Of a stretch of DNA of 9,313 bases, positions 1 through 5,817 are shown piece after piece (the first letter of the stretch is position 1; each line of letters opens with the position of its first letter). Position numbers and translations under genes: made by a program. The stretch is from CAYYJM01 sp964471755 (lineage in GTDB: Bacteria > Planctomycetota > Planctomycetia > Gemmatales > Gemmataceae), in NCBI GenBank assembly GCA_964471755.1, contig CAYYJM010000252.1, positions 1-9,313 of the forward strand, written 5' to 3'. The notes below the pieces were generated by a model. It saw nothing but the letters and a program-made list of their open reading frames with translations. It searched no databases and was not told the origin of the DNA.

Positions 1-1152
1 CTGCTCGGCCGACAGCCCCTTGACATTCATCCGGGCGAACGCGCGCGGGTCCGTCTGCGCGCGATGCGTCAGCCGACTGCTGCGCTGGTAGGCTGCGCTG
101 GTCGTGATGGCCCGGACCAGGAACTTCGTGTCGAAGCCGGAGGCGGCGTAGGCGTCGGCGAGTTCGTCGAGCAGCTCCGGGTGGGATGGCGGGTTGTGCG
201 GTCCCCAGTCATCGACGGGGTCCACCAGGCCGACGCCGAAGAGGTTGGCCCAGATGCGGTTGGCCATCACGCGGGCGAAGTAGGGGTTGTCTCGCCGGGT
301 GAGCCAGTCGGCGAAGGCCCGCCGTGGGTCCGGCGTCCGGCTCCAGTCGGGCGTCGAGCCGTCGAGGAAGCAGGCGGCGACCGTCGTCTTCGTGTCGGGG
401 ATGACCAGTTCCCGGCGGTTGGCCAGGTCGGCGGCTGGTACGATCTTCGGTTCAAGAGGAGCGACGCCGGCGAAGAAGGCGGCCGTCTGCCAGGCCTGCG
501 TCCGGGTCCATCGATCGAAGGGATGGTCGTGGCACTGGGCACACTCCAGCCGCAGGCCCAGGAAGGCGCGGCCGACTGCGGCGGCGACCGTCTCGGGTTT
601 GAGGTCGTTGGCCTGGAAGAAGCCGACCGGCGACAGGCCGGGAACTGGCCGCGGCCTCCGATCGGGCGACCAGTCGAGATAGTCGAGCCGCGTGGTGAGC
701 AGGTTCCGCACGATCCGGTCGTCGGTGCGTCCGGCCCGGAGCTGCTCCCGCATCCATGCCTCGACGCTCAGGCCCAGGTGCTGCGTGGGCAGATTCGTCG
801 TGGCCTGCGGCACCAGGAAGGACCGCCAGAGCTGGGCCTGGTGTGCGGTGTGTCCTGCCGAGGCGAGCAGGGCCTCGACGAGCCGGGCTCGCCTGTCCGG
901 GGAGGTATCATCGAGGAAGCGTCTCGCCTGGGGGACCGAGGGGATACGGCCGACGAGGTCGAGGTAGATCCGGCGGAGGAATTCCGCATCGCTGGCCAGA
1001 GGAGCGGGCACGGCCCCGCTGGCCTTGAGCGCGACGGCAAGGTGGGCGTCGATCCGGGCCGCCAGAACGGCCGGCGTCCGGGGCGGAGTGGCGGCCTCCG
1101 TCCCGGTGACGGCCGACGAACAGACGATCAGGAGGGTCAACCAGCGTGGCAT
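1..1152 (-). CDS. DUF1549/DUF1553 planctomycete cytochrome-type protein, 3' end cut by window edge
   Basis: Reading leftward from ATG at 1152 gives 384 sense codons with no stop before the edge, so the C-terminus is missing. Residues 1-20 look like a signal peptide (hydrophobic LTLLIVCSSAV core), so the protein should be exported. Residues about 32-235 match DUF1549 (PSCyt2): the stretch FLRRIYLDLVGRIPSVPQAR at 59-78 and the heme-type motif CAQCHDHPFD with CxxCH at 204-208. From about residue 278 DUF1553 begins (NPYFARVMANRIWANLFGVG at 289-308, then HPELLDELA). The usual PSCyt1 domain is absent at the N-terminus. The family is abundant in planctomycetes and its biochemical role is not settled; heme binding is inferred from the motif. 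The start lies 13 bases after the lipoprotein stop codon, with no clear Shine-Dalgarno, which suggests translational coupling as last gene of the operon. Confidence 0.93.
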   Translation of the reverse strand, partial: MPRWLTLLIVCSSAVTGTEAATPPRTPAVLAARIDAHLAVALKASGAVPAPLASDAEFLRRIYLDLVGRIPSVPQARRFLDDTSPDRRARLVEALLASAGHTAHQAQLWRSFLVPQATTNLPTQHLGLSVEAWMREQLRAGRTDDRIVRNLLTTRLDYLDWSPDRRPRPVPGLSPVGFFQANDLKPETVAAAVGRAFLGLRLECAQCHDHPFDRWTRTQAWQTAAFFAGVAPLEPKIVPAADLANRRELVIPDTKTTVAACFLDGSTPDWSRTPDPRRAFADWLTRRDNPYFARVMANRIWANLFGVGLVDPVDDWGPHNPPSHPELLDELADAYAASGFDTKFLVRAITTSAAYQRSSRLTHRAQTDPRAFARMNVKGLSAEQ

Positions 1153-1165
1153 GGCACGTCTCGCG

Positions 1166-1555
1166 TCACTTCACCTCGAACACCTTGTCCTGCACGCCGC
1201 CGTCCGGCACGTCGAGCCGCAGCGGGGTCTTCTCGGCCTTGCCGTAATCGGGTCGGCGGATGCGGCCGGCCAGTTCGGGAGCCAGGGTCACCTTGTAGGC
1301 TCCGGGCGGCACTCCTTCGCCATGGGGGTAGGTCTTCATCGTGAACGAGCCGTCCAGCTGAAGCTGGCCGCCGGGCTTCTCCCCCTGCCACGGGTTGCCC
1401 TCGGCCGGGTGGAGCCAGACGCTTCCCGCGGTCAGCCCCTTGCCACCGTGGACGACCTTCCCGGTGACGGGGACCAGCTTCGGAGAGCCACCACATCCGG
1501 CGGCAAGCAGGAGAGCGAACGACACGGCGATCATCAGGTTCCGATGCGGTCGCAT
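1166..1555 (-). CDS. Small lipoprotein of the DUF1559-linked, carboxypeptidase-regulatory-like type
   Basis: This 129-residue protein begins with a lipoprotein signal: positive start MRPHR, hydrophobic core MIAVSFALLLAAG, then Cys21 in LAAGCGGS. The mature part opens with VPVTGKVVHGGKGLTAGSVW (29-48), the pattern of the transthyretin/carboxypeptidase-regulatory-like beta domain seen in many planctomycete lipoproteins coded beside DUF1559 genes. A second typical strand is PPGAYKVTLAPEL. It is expected to be anchored in a membrane, facing the periplasm; the function is unknown. The start at 1555 is preferred because GGAGAG lies 7 bases upstream. An in-frame ATG at 1570 would add five residues (MESRR) but has only a weak site. 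The gene begins 17 bases after the DUF1559 stop and ends 13 bases before the DUF1549 gene, which fits an operon. Confidence 0.88.
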   Translation of the reverse strand: MRPHRNLMIAVSFALLLAAGCGGSPKLVPVTGKVVHGGKGLTAGSVWLHPAEGNPWQGEKPGGQLQLDGSFTMKTYPHGEGVPPGAYKVTLAPELAGRIRRPDYGKAEKTPLRLDVPDGGVQDKVFEVK

Positions 1556-1562
1556 GCGACGG

Positions 1563-1568
1563 CTCTCC
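1563..1568 (-). promoter_or_regulatory. Ribosome binding site of the lipoprotein gene
   Basis: On the minus strand GGAGAG sits 7 bases before the ATG at 1555. It overlaps the earlier in-frame ATG at 1570, and it is the reason for choosing the shorter start. Confidence 0.55.
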
Positions 1569-1572
1569 ATTC

Positions 1573-2532
1573 TCAGGGGAAGGTGACGATCTGACCGTCG
1601 AGGGGCCGGATCATGAGGCGGACCATCGGCGAAGGGGTGGCATACGGGATGGTCCGCACGCTGCCGTCGCCGAACACGAACTGCGGCCCGGCGGAGGATG
1701 GCGAACCCCAGTTGCCGCCGCCGCAGATGTCGTTCCCGTCGGTCCAGCCCGGTCCCGACGCCAGGTCGGGAAAGTCGTTGAGACGCGAGTCGGGGTAGAG
1801 GCCGTCGCCGCATCGTCCGGTACCGCCGGTGCCGCCCATCACGATCGGTTCGTCCCAGTACCACGAGCCAGACGAAACCGCCTTCGGACTCATGGCCTTC
1901 TCGCCGAAGAAGATGGTGTTCGACAGACCGTCGGTGATCTTCGCGATGGTGGACACCCGGCCCCAGTTGAAGCCGTAGGTGGTGAGGAAGATCTGATCGT
2001 TGGCCGCGTAGTCGCTTCGGCCGCTGGCTCCCAGGCCGCCATCGTTGTAGCTCCAGCCGGGATAGACCGGGTCCGTGGCCGGCACGGCCTGGGCGTCGGC
2101 GGCTCGACGAGCCGGGTTGTAGTAGGTCTTGACCGCCGTGCTGAAGCAGGCCACCGGATTCTTGAACAGGGCTTCCTGCTCGACGAAGGGCAGCAACTGA
2201 TACTGGGCCGAGCCGAGCTGGAACTTGCTGGCCAGGGTCGGACTGCCCCAGAATGGCCGGAAGTTGCCGTAGCCGGGGATGACCGTGTAGGCATTCGGAG
2301 TCGTCGGCGTGTAGAACGGCGTGGGATAGCCTCCGCCGTTGGGAAAGTGCTGGTGGACGGACTCGAAGCTGGCGACGGCCAGGCCGATCTGCTTGAGGTT
2401 GTTCGCCGACTGCATGCGGGCGGCGGCCTCGCGAACCTTCTGAACCGCAGGCAGCAGCAGACCGATGAGAATGGCGATGATGGCGATCACGACCAGCAGT
2501 TCGATCAGCGTGAAGGCGGGACGTCGGCGCAT
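1573..2532 (-). CDS. DUF1559 family protein with type II pseudopilin N-terminus
   Basis: The 319-residue protein starts with a prepilin-type signal: short basic leader MRRRPA, then FTLIELLVVIAIIAILIGLL with Phe7 as likely +1 residue and Glu11 at +5. The helix continues into LLPAVQKVREAAARM and NNLKQIGLA, which is diagnostic of planctomycete DUF1559 proteins. Further family signatures are DGLSNTIFFGEKA (201-213) and the C-terminal VFGDGSVRTI (286-295). The family's H-X9-DG motif appears to have Ser279 in place of His. The length is normal. The protein is probably processed by a prepilin peptidase and assembled or held at the cytoplasmic membrane, though no member has a well-established function. 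The start is supported by AAGGA 8 bases upstream. It is first in the apparent operon with the lipoprotein and DUF1549/DUF1553 genes. Confidence 0.95.
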   Translation of the reverse strand: MRRRPAFTLIELLVVIAIIAILIGLLLPAVQKVREAAARMQSANNLKQIGLAVASFESVHQHFPNGGGYPTPFYTPTTPNAYTVIPGYGNFRPFWGSPTLASKFQLGSAQYQLLPFVEQEALFKNPVACFSTAVKTYYNPARRAADAQAVPATDPVYPGWSYNDGGLGASGRSDYAANDQIFLTTYGFNWGRVSTIAKITDGLSNTIFFGEKAMSPKAVSSGSWYWDEPIVMGGTGGTGRCGDGLYPDSRLNDFPDLASGPGWTDGNDICGGGNWGSPSSAGPQFVFGDGSVRTIPYATPSPMVRLMIRPLDGQIVTFP

Positions 2533-2567
2533 GGCGAAGGTCCTTCGGTTGGAAACGGTTCAGGTCA

Positions 2568-2642
2568 TGACAGCGGCGGGACAAGTCCGGCTGCGGTGGT
2601 TCGGATGCAGCCCTGACACCATGACACTAAACCGATTGTCAT
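2568..2642. promoter_or_regulatory. Cluster of TGACA half-sites, candidate operator of the DUF1559 operon
   Basis: TGACA occurs at 2568-2572, 2614-2618 and 2622-2626, and inverted (TGTCA) at 2637-2641. The last two form the dyad ATGACA-N10-TGTCAT at 2621-2642. The middle pair is a direct repeat TGACAC with an 8-base period. An 8-bp palindrome GTCATGAC lies at 2564-2571. The position, 30-110 bases before the DUF1559 start, suits a regulator site. This is inference: the half-site is short and the regulator is unknown. Confidence 0.3.
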
Positions 2643-2728
2643 AGTATTATCAGCCTCACGAAGAAGCCGCAAGGACGGAGTGAAAAATTGTGCCGGCTCG
2701 TCACCTCCTTCGGCGGGGATGTCGAGGC

Positions 2729-2757
2729 CGGACAGTCGGGCCTCCTGAAGGTATCAT
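2729..2757 (+). promoter_or_regulatory. Candidate sigma-70-type promoter of ndh
   Basis: CGGACA at 2729-2734 and TATCAT at 2752-2757 are separated by exactly 17 bases (4/6 and 5/6 matches to TTGACA and TATAAT). The -10 box lies within the 11-base palindrome GGTATCATACC (2750-2760). Transcription would start near 2764, inside the left copy of the 7-bp direct repeat. Without the inserted element the leader would be about 37 bases long; with it, about 190. Confidence 0.45.
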
Positions 2758-2761
2758 ACCG

Positions 2762-2924
2762 GCTGAGAGACTGTCCCGTAAGCAGCTCCCTCTCCCTCGG
2801 TACTCCGGGGTTGAGGGCTGGGGTGAGGGGGAAGCGACTCTCCGGCAAGGACAGAGGCAACCCCTCACCCCAACCCCTCGCCCCTGAGTACAGGGGCGAG
2901 GGGCTTCCAGAACAGTCGCTGAGA
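2762..2924. mobile_element. MITE-like inverted-repeat element with 7-bp target duplication
   Basis: The element spans 2769-2917 (149 bp). Its ends are the exact inverted pair GACTGT (2769-2774) and ACAGTC (2912-2917). The arms, 2769-2830 and 2861-2917, pair imperfectly over roughly 57 positions around a 30-base centre; 25 of 31 positions match in the inner part. Immediately outside each end lies the direct repeat GCTGAGA (2762-2768 and 2918-2924), as expected of a target-site duplication made by transposition. It has no room for a transposase, so it would be non-autonomous. G-rich/C-rich palindromic intergenic repeats of this look are common in large bacterial genomes; the family name is not known to me. 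Confidence 0.7.
2807..2884. other. Pair of G-quadruplex motifs on opposite strands
   Basis: On the plus strand 2807-2831 reads as four G-runs with loops TTGA, CT and TGA. On the minus strand 2861-2884 reads as four runs of four G with loops CGA, TT and TGA. Both fit the canonical four-run, short-loop pattern. They are the inner arms of the inverted repeat, so in RNA or single-stranded DNA a G-quadruplex would compete with the hairpin. Folding is inferred. Confidence 0.5.
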
Positions 2925-2956
2925 TCCGTTCCCGCCCTCACGAGGCTACCGGAATC

Positions 2957-4279
2957 ATGACAGCTCCCCATCGCATCGTCATCATCGGCGGCGGCTTCGG
3001 CGGTCTGGCCACGGCACAACGGTTTGCCCGAGCCCCGGTCCAGGTGACGCTCATCGATCGACGCAACTTCCATCTGTTTCAGCCGTTGCTGTACCAGGTG
3101 GCGACAGGCAGTCTGTCGCCGGCCAACATCGCCGGCCCGCTGCGTGGCATCCTCGGTCGGCAGCGCAACTGTCGCGTCCTGCTCGGCGATGTCGTCGATT
3201 TCGATCTGGCCGGCCGACACGTCCTGCTCGCCGATGGCGAACGGATTCCGTTCGACTCGCTGATCGTCGCGGCCGGGGCCAGCCACGCCTACTTTGGCCA
3301 TCCCGAATGGGAACCGTTCGCACCGGGCCTGAAGACGATCGAGGACGCCACCATCATCCGCCGGCGCGTCCTGAGCGCCTTCGAGCGCGCCGAGCGGACG
3401 ACCGACCTGGAGGAGCAGCAGGCCCTGATGACGTTCGTCGTTGTCGGAGGCGGTGCGACGGGCGTCGAGCTGGCCGGGGCCGTCGCCGAGTTGGCGACCT
3501 ACACTCTGCGGTACGACTTCCGTTCCATCCAGACGCAGAAGTCACGGGTGATCCTCCTGGAAGGACAGGATCGCGTCCTGACGATGTACCCGCCGGACCT
3601 GTCGGCCAAGGCCCTTCGCGGCCTCGAACGGCTCGGCGTCACCGTTCGCCTGGGGACCATCGTCACCGACATCCAGGCCGACCGTGTCATGGTCAAGGTG
3701 GGCGACCGGATCGAGACGATCCGCTGCCGGACGGTCCTGTGGGGAGCCGGCGTCCAGGCCTCGTCCCTGGGAGTGAAGCTGGCTCACGCCGCCGGAGCCC
3801 AGACCGATCGTGCCGGCCGGGTTCAGGTCAACGCCGATTGCAGCGTCGGCCATTACGACAACGTCTTCGTGATCGGTGACCTGGCCAACTACTCGCACCA
3901 GGGGGGCAAACCGCTGCCGGGCGTCGCTCAGGTGGCGATCCAGCAGGGGCAGTACGTCGCCAACCAGATCTGGCGTCGTCTGCTGGGCCGCTCGAAGCAA
4001 CCCTTCCACTTCCGCGATCGCGGCAGCATGGCGACGATTGGCCGGGCCAACGCCGTCGTCGATCTCGGCTGGCTGCGCTTCTCCGGCTACCCGGCCTGGC
4101 TGGCCTGGCTGTTCATTCACCTGATTCTGATCGTCGAATTCCAGAACCGGATTCTGGTCCTGATCCAGTGGGCCTTCAGCTACTTCACACGGGGACGAAG
4201 CGCCCGACTGATCACCGGCGTGGAAGAATCGGAACCGGGCACCCGCCCACCGACCTCAGGCCCCGCATCACAGACGTGA
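2957..4279 (+). CDS. ndh: Type II NADH:quinone oxidoreductase (NDH-2)
   Basis: This single-subunit flavoenzyme oxidises NADH and reduces membrane quinone without pumping protons. In the 440-residue product the FAD-binding Rossmann motif is IVIIGGGFGGL (7-17), followed by the NDH-2 stretch RRNFHLFQPLLYQVATGSLS (35-54). The second dinucleotide fold, for NADH, is VVVGGGATGVELAG (161-174). A further FAD contact is VFVIGDLA (303-310), and the quinone-site motif AQVAIQQG is at 324-331. Hydrophobic residues 379-410 form the C-terminal membrane anchor usual for bacterial NDH-2. The length is typical. The start is set by the N-terminal FAD motif; the Shine-Dalgarno is weak (GAGG, 11 bases away). The gene is read away from the DUF1559 operon, and its leader carries the MITE-like element. 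Confidence 0.95.
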   Translation: MTAPHRIVIIGGGFGGLATAQRFARAPVQVTLIDRRNFHLFQPLLYQVATGSLSPANIAGPLRGILGRQRNCRVLLGDVVDFDLAGRHVLLADGERIPFDSLIVAAGASHAYFGHPEWEPFAPGLKTIEDATIIRRRVLSAFERAERTTDLEEQQALMTFVVVGGGATGVELAGAVAELATYTLRYDFRSIQTQKSRVILLEGQDRVLTMYPPDLSAKALRGLERLGVTVRLGTIVTDIQADRVMVKVGDRIETIRCRTVLWGAGVQASSLGVKLAHAAGAQTDRAGRVQVNADCSVGHYDNVFVIGDLANYSHQGGKPLPGVAQVAIQQGQYVANQIWRRLLGRSKQPFHFRDRGSMATIGRANAVVDLGWLRFSGYPAWLAWLFIHLILIVEFQNRILVLIQWAFSYFTRGRSARLITGVEESEPGTRPPTSGPASQT

Positions 4280-4304
4280 CACCGACCGACGGGACCGCTA
4301 GAAT
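4276..4304 (+). promoter_or_regulatory. Candidate promoter of the Rieske gene, overlapping the ndh stop
   Basis: GTGACA (4276-4281) and TAGAAT (4299-4304) are 17 bases apart, each matching 5/6 of the sigma-70 consensus. The -35 box contains the ndh stop codon TGA (4277-4279). The predicted leader is about 35 bases long. The Rieske gene can therefore be read apart from ndh, although read-through is possible. Confidence 0.55.
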
Positions 4305-4345
4305 GAAGCCGGCAACGGGTTTTCGTTCCGACGTGAGGTAACGGC

Positions 4346-4675
4346 ATGGCGTTTCAGACGGTCTGCAAGGTCGGCGACATCCCGGAGGGAGACAGCCGGA
4401 GTTACAACGTCGGCGACAAGATCGTGGCCGTCTTCTTCGTCAACGGCGTCTATCACGCCATCGACGACACCTGCCCGCACATGGGGGCGTCTCTGAGTGG
4501 CGGCCACGTCGAGGACGGCATCGTCACCTGTTCCTGGCACGCCTGGCGTTTTCGCCTCAGCGATGGGGCCTGGGCGGACAATCCTCGCATCAAGATCGGC
4601 TGTCATGCCGTCCGTATCGAAGGGGAGTTCGTGCAGGTCGAGGTTCCGCCCGCGAAGCCGACTGCGGGTGCTTGA
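4346..4675 (+). CDS. Rieske [2Fe-2S] ferredoxin-like protein
   Basis: A 109-residue soluble protein made up of a single Rieske domain. The cluster ligands are visible: Cys43 and His45 in DTCPHMGASLSGG, and Cys62 and His65 in TCSWHAWRF, 16 residues apart. The pattern and length fit the small Rieske ferredoxins of dioxygenase systems and the NirD-like proteins, which carry single electrons in the cytoplasm. There is no signal peptide or membrane segment, so it is not a cytochrome bc1 Rieske subunit. GAGGT lies 6 bases before the ATG. It follows ndh by 66 bases and has its own candidate promoter. An electron link to NDH-2 is possible but not shown; no oxygenase or nitrite reductase large subunit lies in the window. 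Confidence 0.93.
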   Translation: MAFQTVCKVGDIPEGDSRSYNVGDKIVAVFFVNGVYHAIDDTCPHMGASLSGGHVEDGIVTCSWHAWRFRLSDGAWADNPRIKIGCHAVRIEGEFVQVEVPPAKPTAGA

Positions 4676-4700
4676 CAGCGACCCGTCGGGCTCATAGCCT
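4672..4700 (+). promoter_or_regulatory. Candidate promoter of the membrane protein gene, overlapping the Rieske stop
   Basis: A perfect TTGACA (4672-4677) is followed after 17 bases by TAGCCT (4695-4700, 3/6 match). The -35 box contains the Rieske stop codon TGA (4673-4675). Transcription from here would leave a leader of about 150 bases before the ATG at 4855. Confidence 0.4.
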
Positions 4701-4726
4701 GCCCCGGTCTGAGAATCCGATCGCGA

Positions 4727-4783
4727 TCCGGCGCAAGATTTCGACGCCGGAGGCGAATCAGTTAGTGAGCCGTTCTTGCGCCG
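4727..4783 (+). other. Leader segment with two mutually exclusive stems
   Basis: TCCGGCG (4727-4733) can pair with CGCCGGA (4745-4751) around an 11-base loop. The overlapping CGGCGCAAG (4729-4737) can instead pair perfectly with CTTGCGCCG (4775-4783). A 10-bp palindrome GATCGCGATC (4719-4728) adjoins them. Such switching resembles attenuators, but GC-rich DNA produces stems of this size by chance, and no terminator follows. Confidence 0.25.
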
Positions 4784-4839
4784 ATTCATCCGAGCCAGGT
4801 TCCGCAGGGTGTCCTGGCCGAACCGCACCCTCGGGCCCG

Positions 4840-4846
4840 AAAGGAG
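4840..4846 (+). promoter_or_regulatory. Ribosome binding site deciding the start at 4855
   Basis: AAAGGAG lies 8 bases before the ATG at 4855. The frame is open further upstream, to a TTG at 4672, but that stretch has no such site and reads as unstructured, non-conserved sequence. Confidence 0.75.
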
Positions 4847-4854
4847 CGAACTTC

Positions 4855-5736
4855 ATGTCCACCACGCCGACTCCCCCGACCCCACCTCCGGCGGCCCCCC
4901 CGCCGCGACGATCCAACAATCCCGATTCGATCACGATCGTCAGCCACTCGCAGCTCGTCTACTGGTGGCCGGTCTGGGCCTTCGGATTCCTCTTCGGCCT
5001 GATCACCTACTTCTCGGGCTCGGTGATGGCCATTGTCCCCCGAGATTCCGAGGCTTACAGCCAGGCTCAGGTGACCGTCCAGGAAAAGGGCACTCCCAAG
5101 GTCCTGACCCGCGATATCATCCTGACCCCGGAGAACCACGGCCTGCTTGTCGATCCGGTGACGAAGAAACCGGAGCAGCCCCATCTGCGCATGAGCGCTA
5201 CCAAGGGCATGGGCGTCCTCTACTGCATCATCCTGCTGCTGGTGATCGTGATCACCAATGTGCCGTTGCGCGGCCTGTGGTCGGTCATCGCGATCGTCAG
5301 CATCATCTTGCTGGCGTTGATCTTCCAGCTGGCCGGCTGGTGGGATGAGATCCTGCGATCGTTCTCACTGCTGGACATCCGGTTCAACGCGGGCGCGTAC
5401 TTCTTCATCGCCACGATCCTGTTCATCGCCTGGCTGGTCACCATGACCATCTTCGATCGGCAGATCTACATCGTCTTCTCGCCGGGGCAGCTCAAGGTCT
5501 GCACCGAGATCGGCGGCGGCGAGAAGGTCTACGATGCGTTTGGACTGCACCTGGAGAAGCAGCGTAGCGACCTGTTCCGGCACTGGATCCTGGGCCTGGG
5601 GTCAGGCGACCTGATTGTCAAGACAGCCGGAGCCCAGGCGCATCACTTTGATCTGCCGAACGTACTGTTCATCGGCCGCAAGGTGGCGCAGATCGAGGGC
5701 CTGATGAAGCAACGCATGGTGGACGTGTCGAACTGA
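4855..5736 (+). CDS. Four-helix membrane protein with soluble C-terminal domain, function unknown
   Basis: I do not recognise a named family for this 293-residue protein. The N-terminus is a proline-rich linker (residues 4-18). Hydrophobic segments are at about 35-56 (WWPVWAFGFLFGLITYFSG), 119-136, 141-160 and 181-200. A hydrophilic loop of about 60 residues (61-118) lies between the first and second segments. The C-terminal part (201-293) alternates strand-like stretches and ends in an amphipathic helix (IGRKVAQIEGLMKQR). That layout, with GLGSGDLIVKTAGAQ at 246-260, resembles bacterial PH-like domains, but this is inference. The gene follows the Rieske gene by 179 bases, has its own candidate promoter and a long leader, and ends just before a strong hairpin. 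Confidence 0.85.
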   Translation: MSTTPTPPTPPPAAPPPRRSNNPDSITIVSHSQLVYWWPVWAFGFLFGLITYFSGSVMAIVPRDSEAYSQAQVTVQEKGTPKVLTRDIILTPENHGLLVDPVTKKPEQPHLRMSATKGMGVLYCIILLLVIVITNVPLRGLWSVIAIVSIILLALIFQLAGWWDEILRSFSLLDIRFNAGAYFFIATILFIAWLVTMTIFDRQIYIVFSPGQLKVCTEIGGGEKVYDAFGLHLEKQRSDLFRHWILGLGSGDLIVKTAGAQAHHFDLPNVLFIGRKVAQIEGLMKQRMVDVSN

Positions 5737-5740
5737 CCGA

Positions 5741-5784
5741 AAGCCCGCCGGTTCTTTCGCTTCGTGTGAAGAACCGGCGGGCTT
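5741..5784. terminator. Perfect 16-bp hairpin between convergent genes, probable two-way terminator
   Basis: The left arm 5741-5756 (AAGCCCGCCGGTTCTT) and right arm 5769-5784 are exact complements around a 12-base loop. The stem begins 4 bases after the stop codon of the membrane protein gene and lies 33 bases beyond the stop of the oppositely read acidic/basic gene. Only short T-runs follow the stem on either strand, so the termination strength is uncertain. Confidence 0.75.
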
Positions 5785-5817
5785 ACGCCGCGCCGCTCGC
5801 CGTCGCCAGGTGCTTCG

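Larger units (their letters stand above)
2533..2956. other. Divergent intergenic region between the DUF1559 gene and ndh
   Basis: These 424 bases contain no convincing gene. From left to right they hold the DUF1559 ribosome binding site (2541-2545), a cluster of TGACA half-sites (2568-2642), an AT-rich patch around 2625-2695, a candidate ndh promoter (2729-2757) and an inverted-repeat element with a 7-bp direct repeat on each side (2762-2924). A minus-strand promoter for the DUF1559 operon should lie near 2640-2680. The only candidate I see is GATAAT (complement of 2648-2653) with a TTGCGG box at a short 15-base spacing, which is weak. Confidence 0.7.

Noticed and set aside
64..1344. Long plus-strand open frame of 426 codons
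   Set aside because: It lies opposite the DUF1549/DUF1553 gene and the lipoprotein gene, is rich in Gly, Arg and Pro, and shows no domain. It is an antisense shadow typical of GC-rich DNA.
1166..2584. Minus-strand open frame of 472 codons
   Set aside because: Only its last 129 codons are real (the lipoprotein). The earlier part is out of frame with the clear DUF1559 gene and reads as Arg/His-rich nonsense.
2781..2910. The inverted repeat read as a terminator
   Set aside because: It lies upstream of ndh between divergent genes, has no T-run, and its borders carry a target duplication, which fits an insertion better.
2639..3301. Minus-strand frame of 220 codons across the intergenic region
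   Set aside because: It runs antisense to ndh and through the inverted-repeat element, with no recognisable motif or ribosome binding site.
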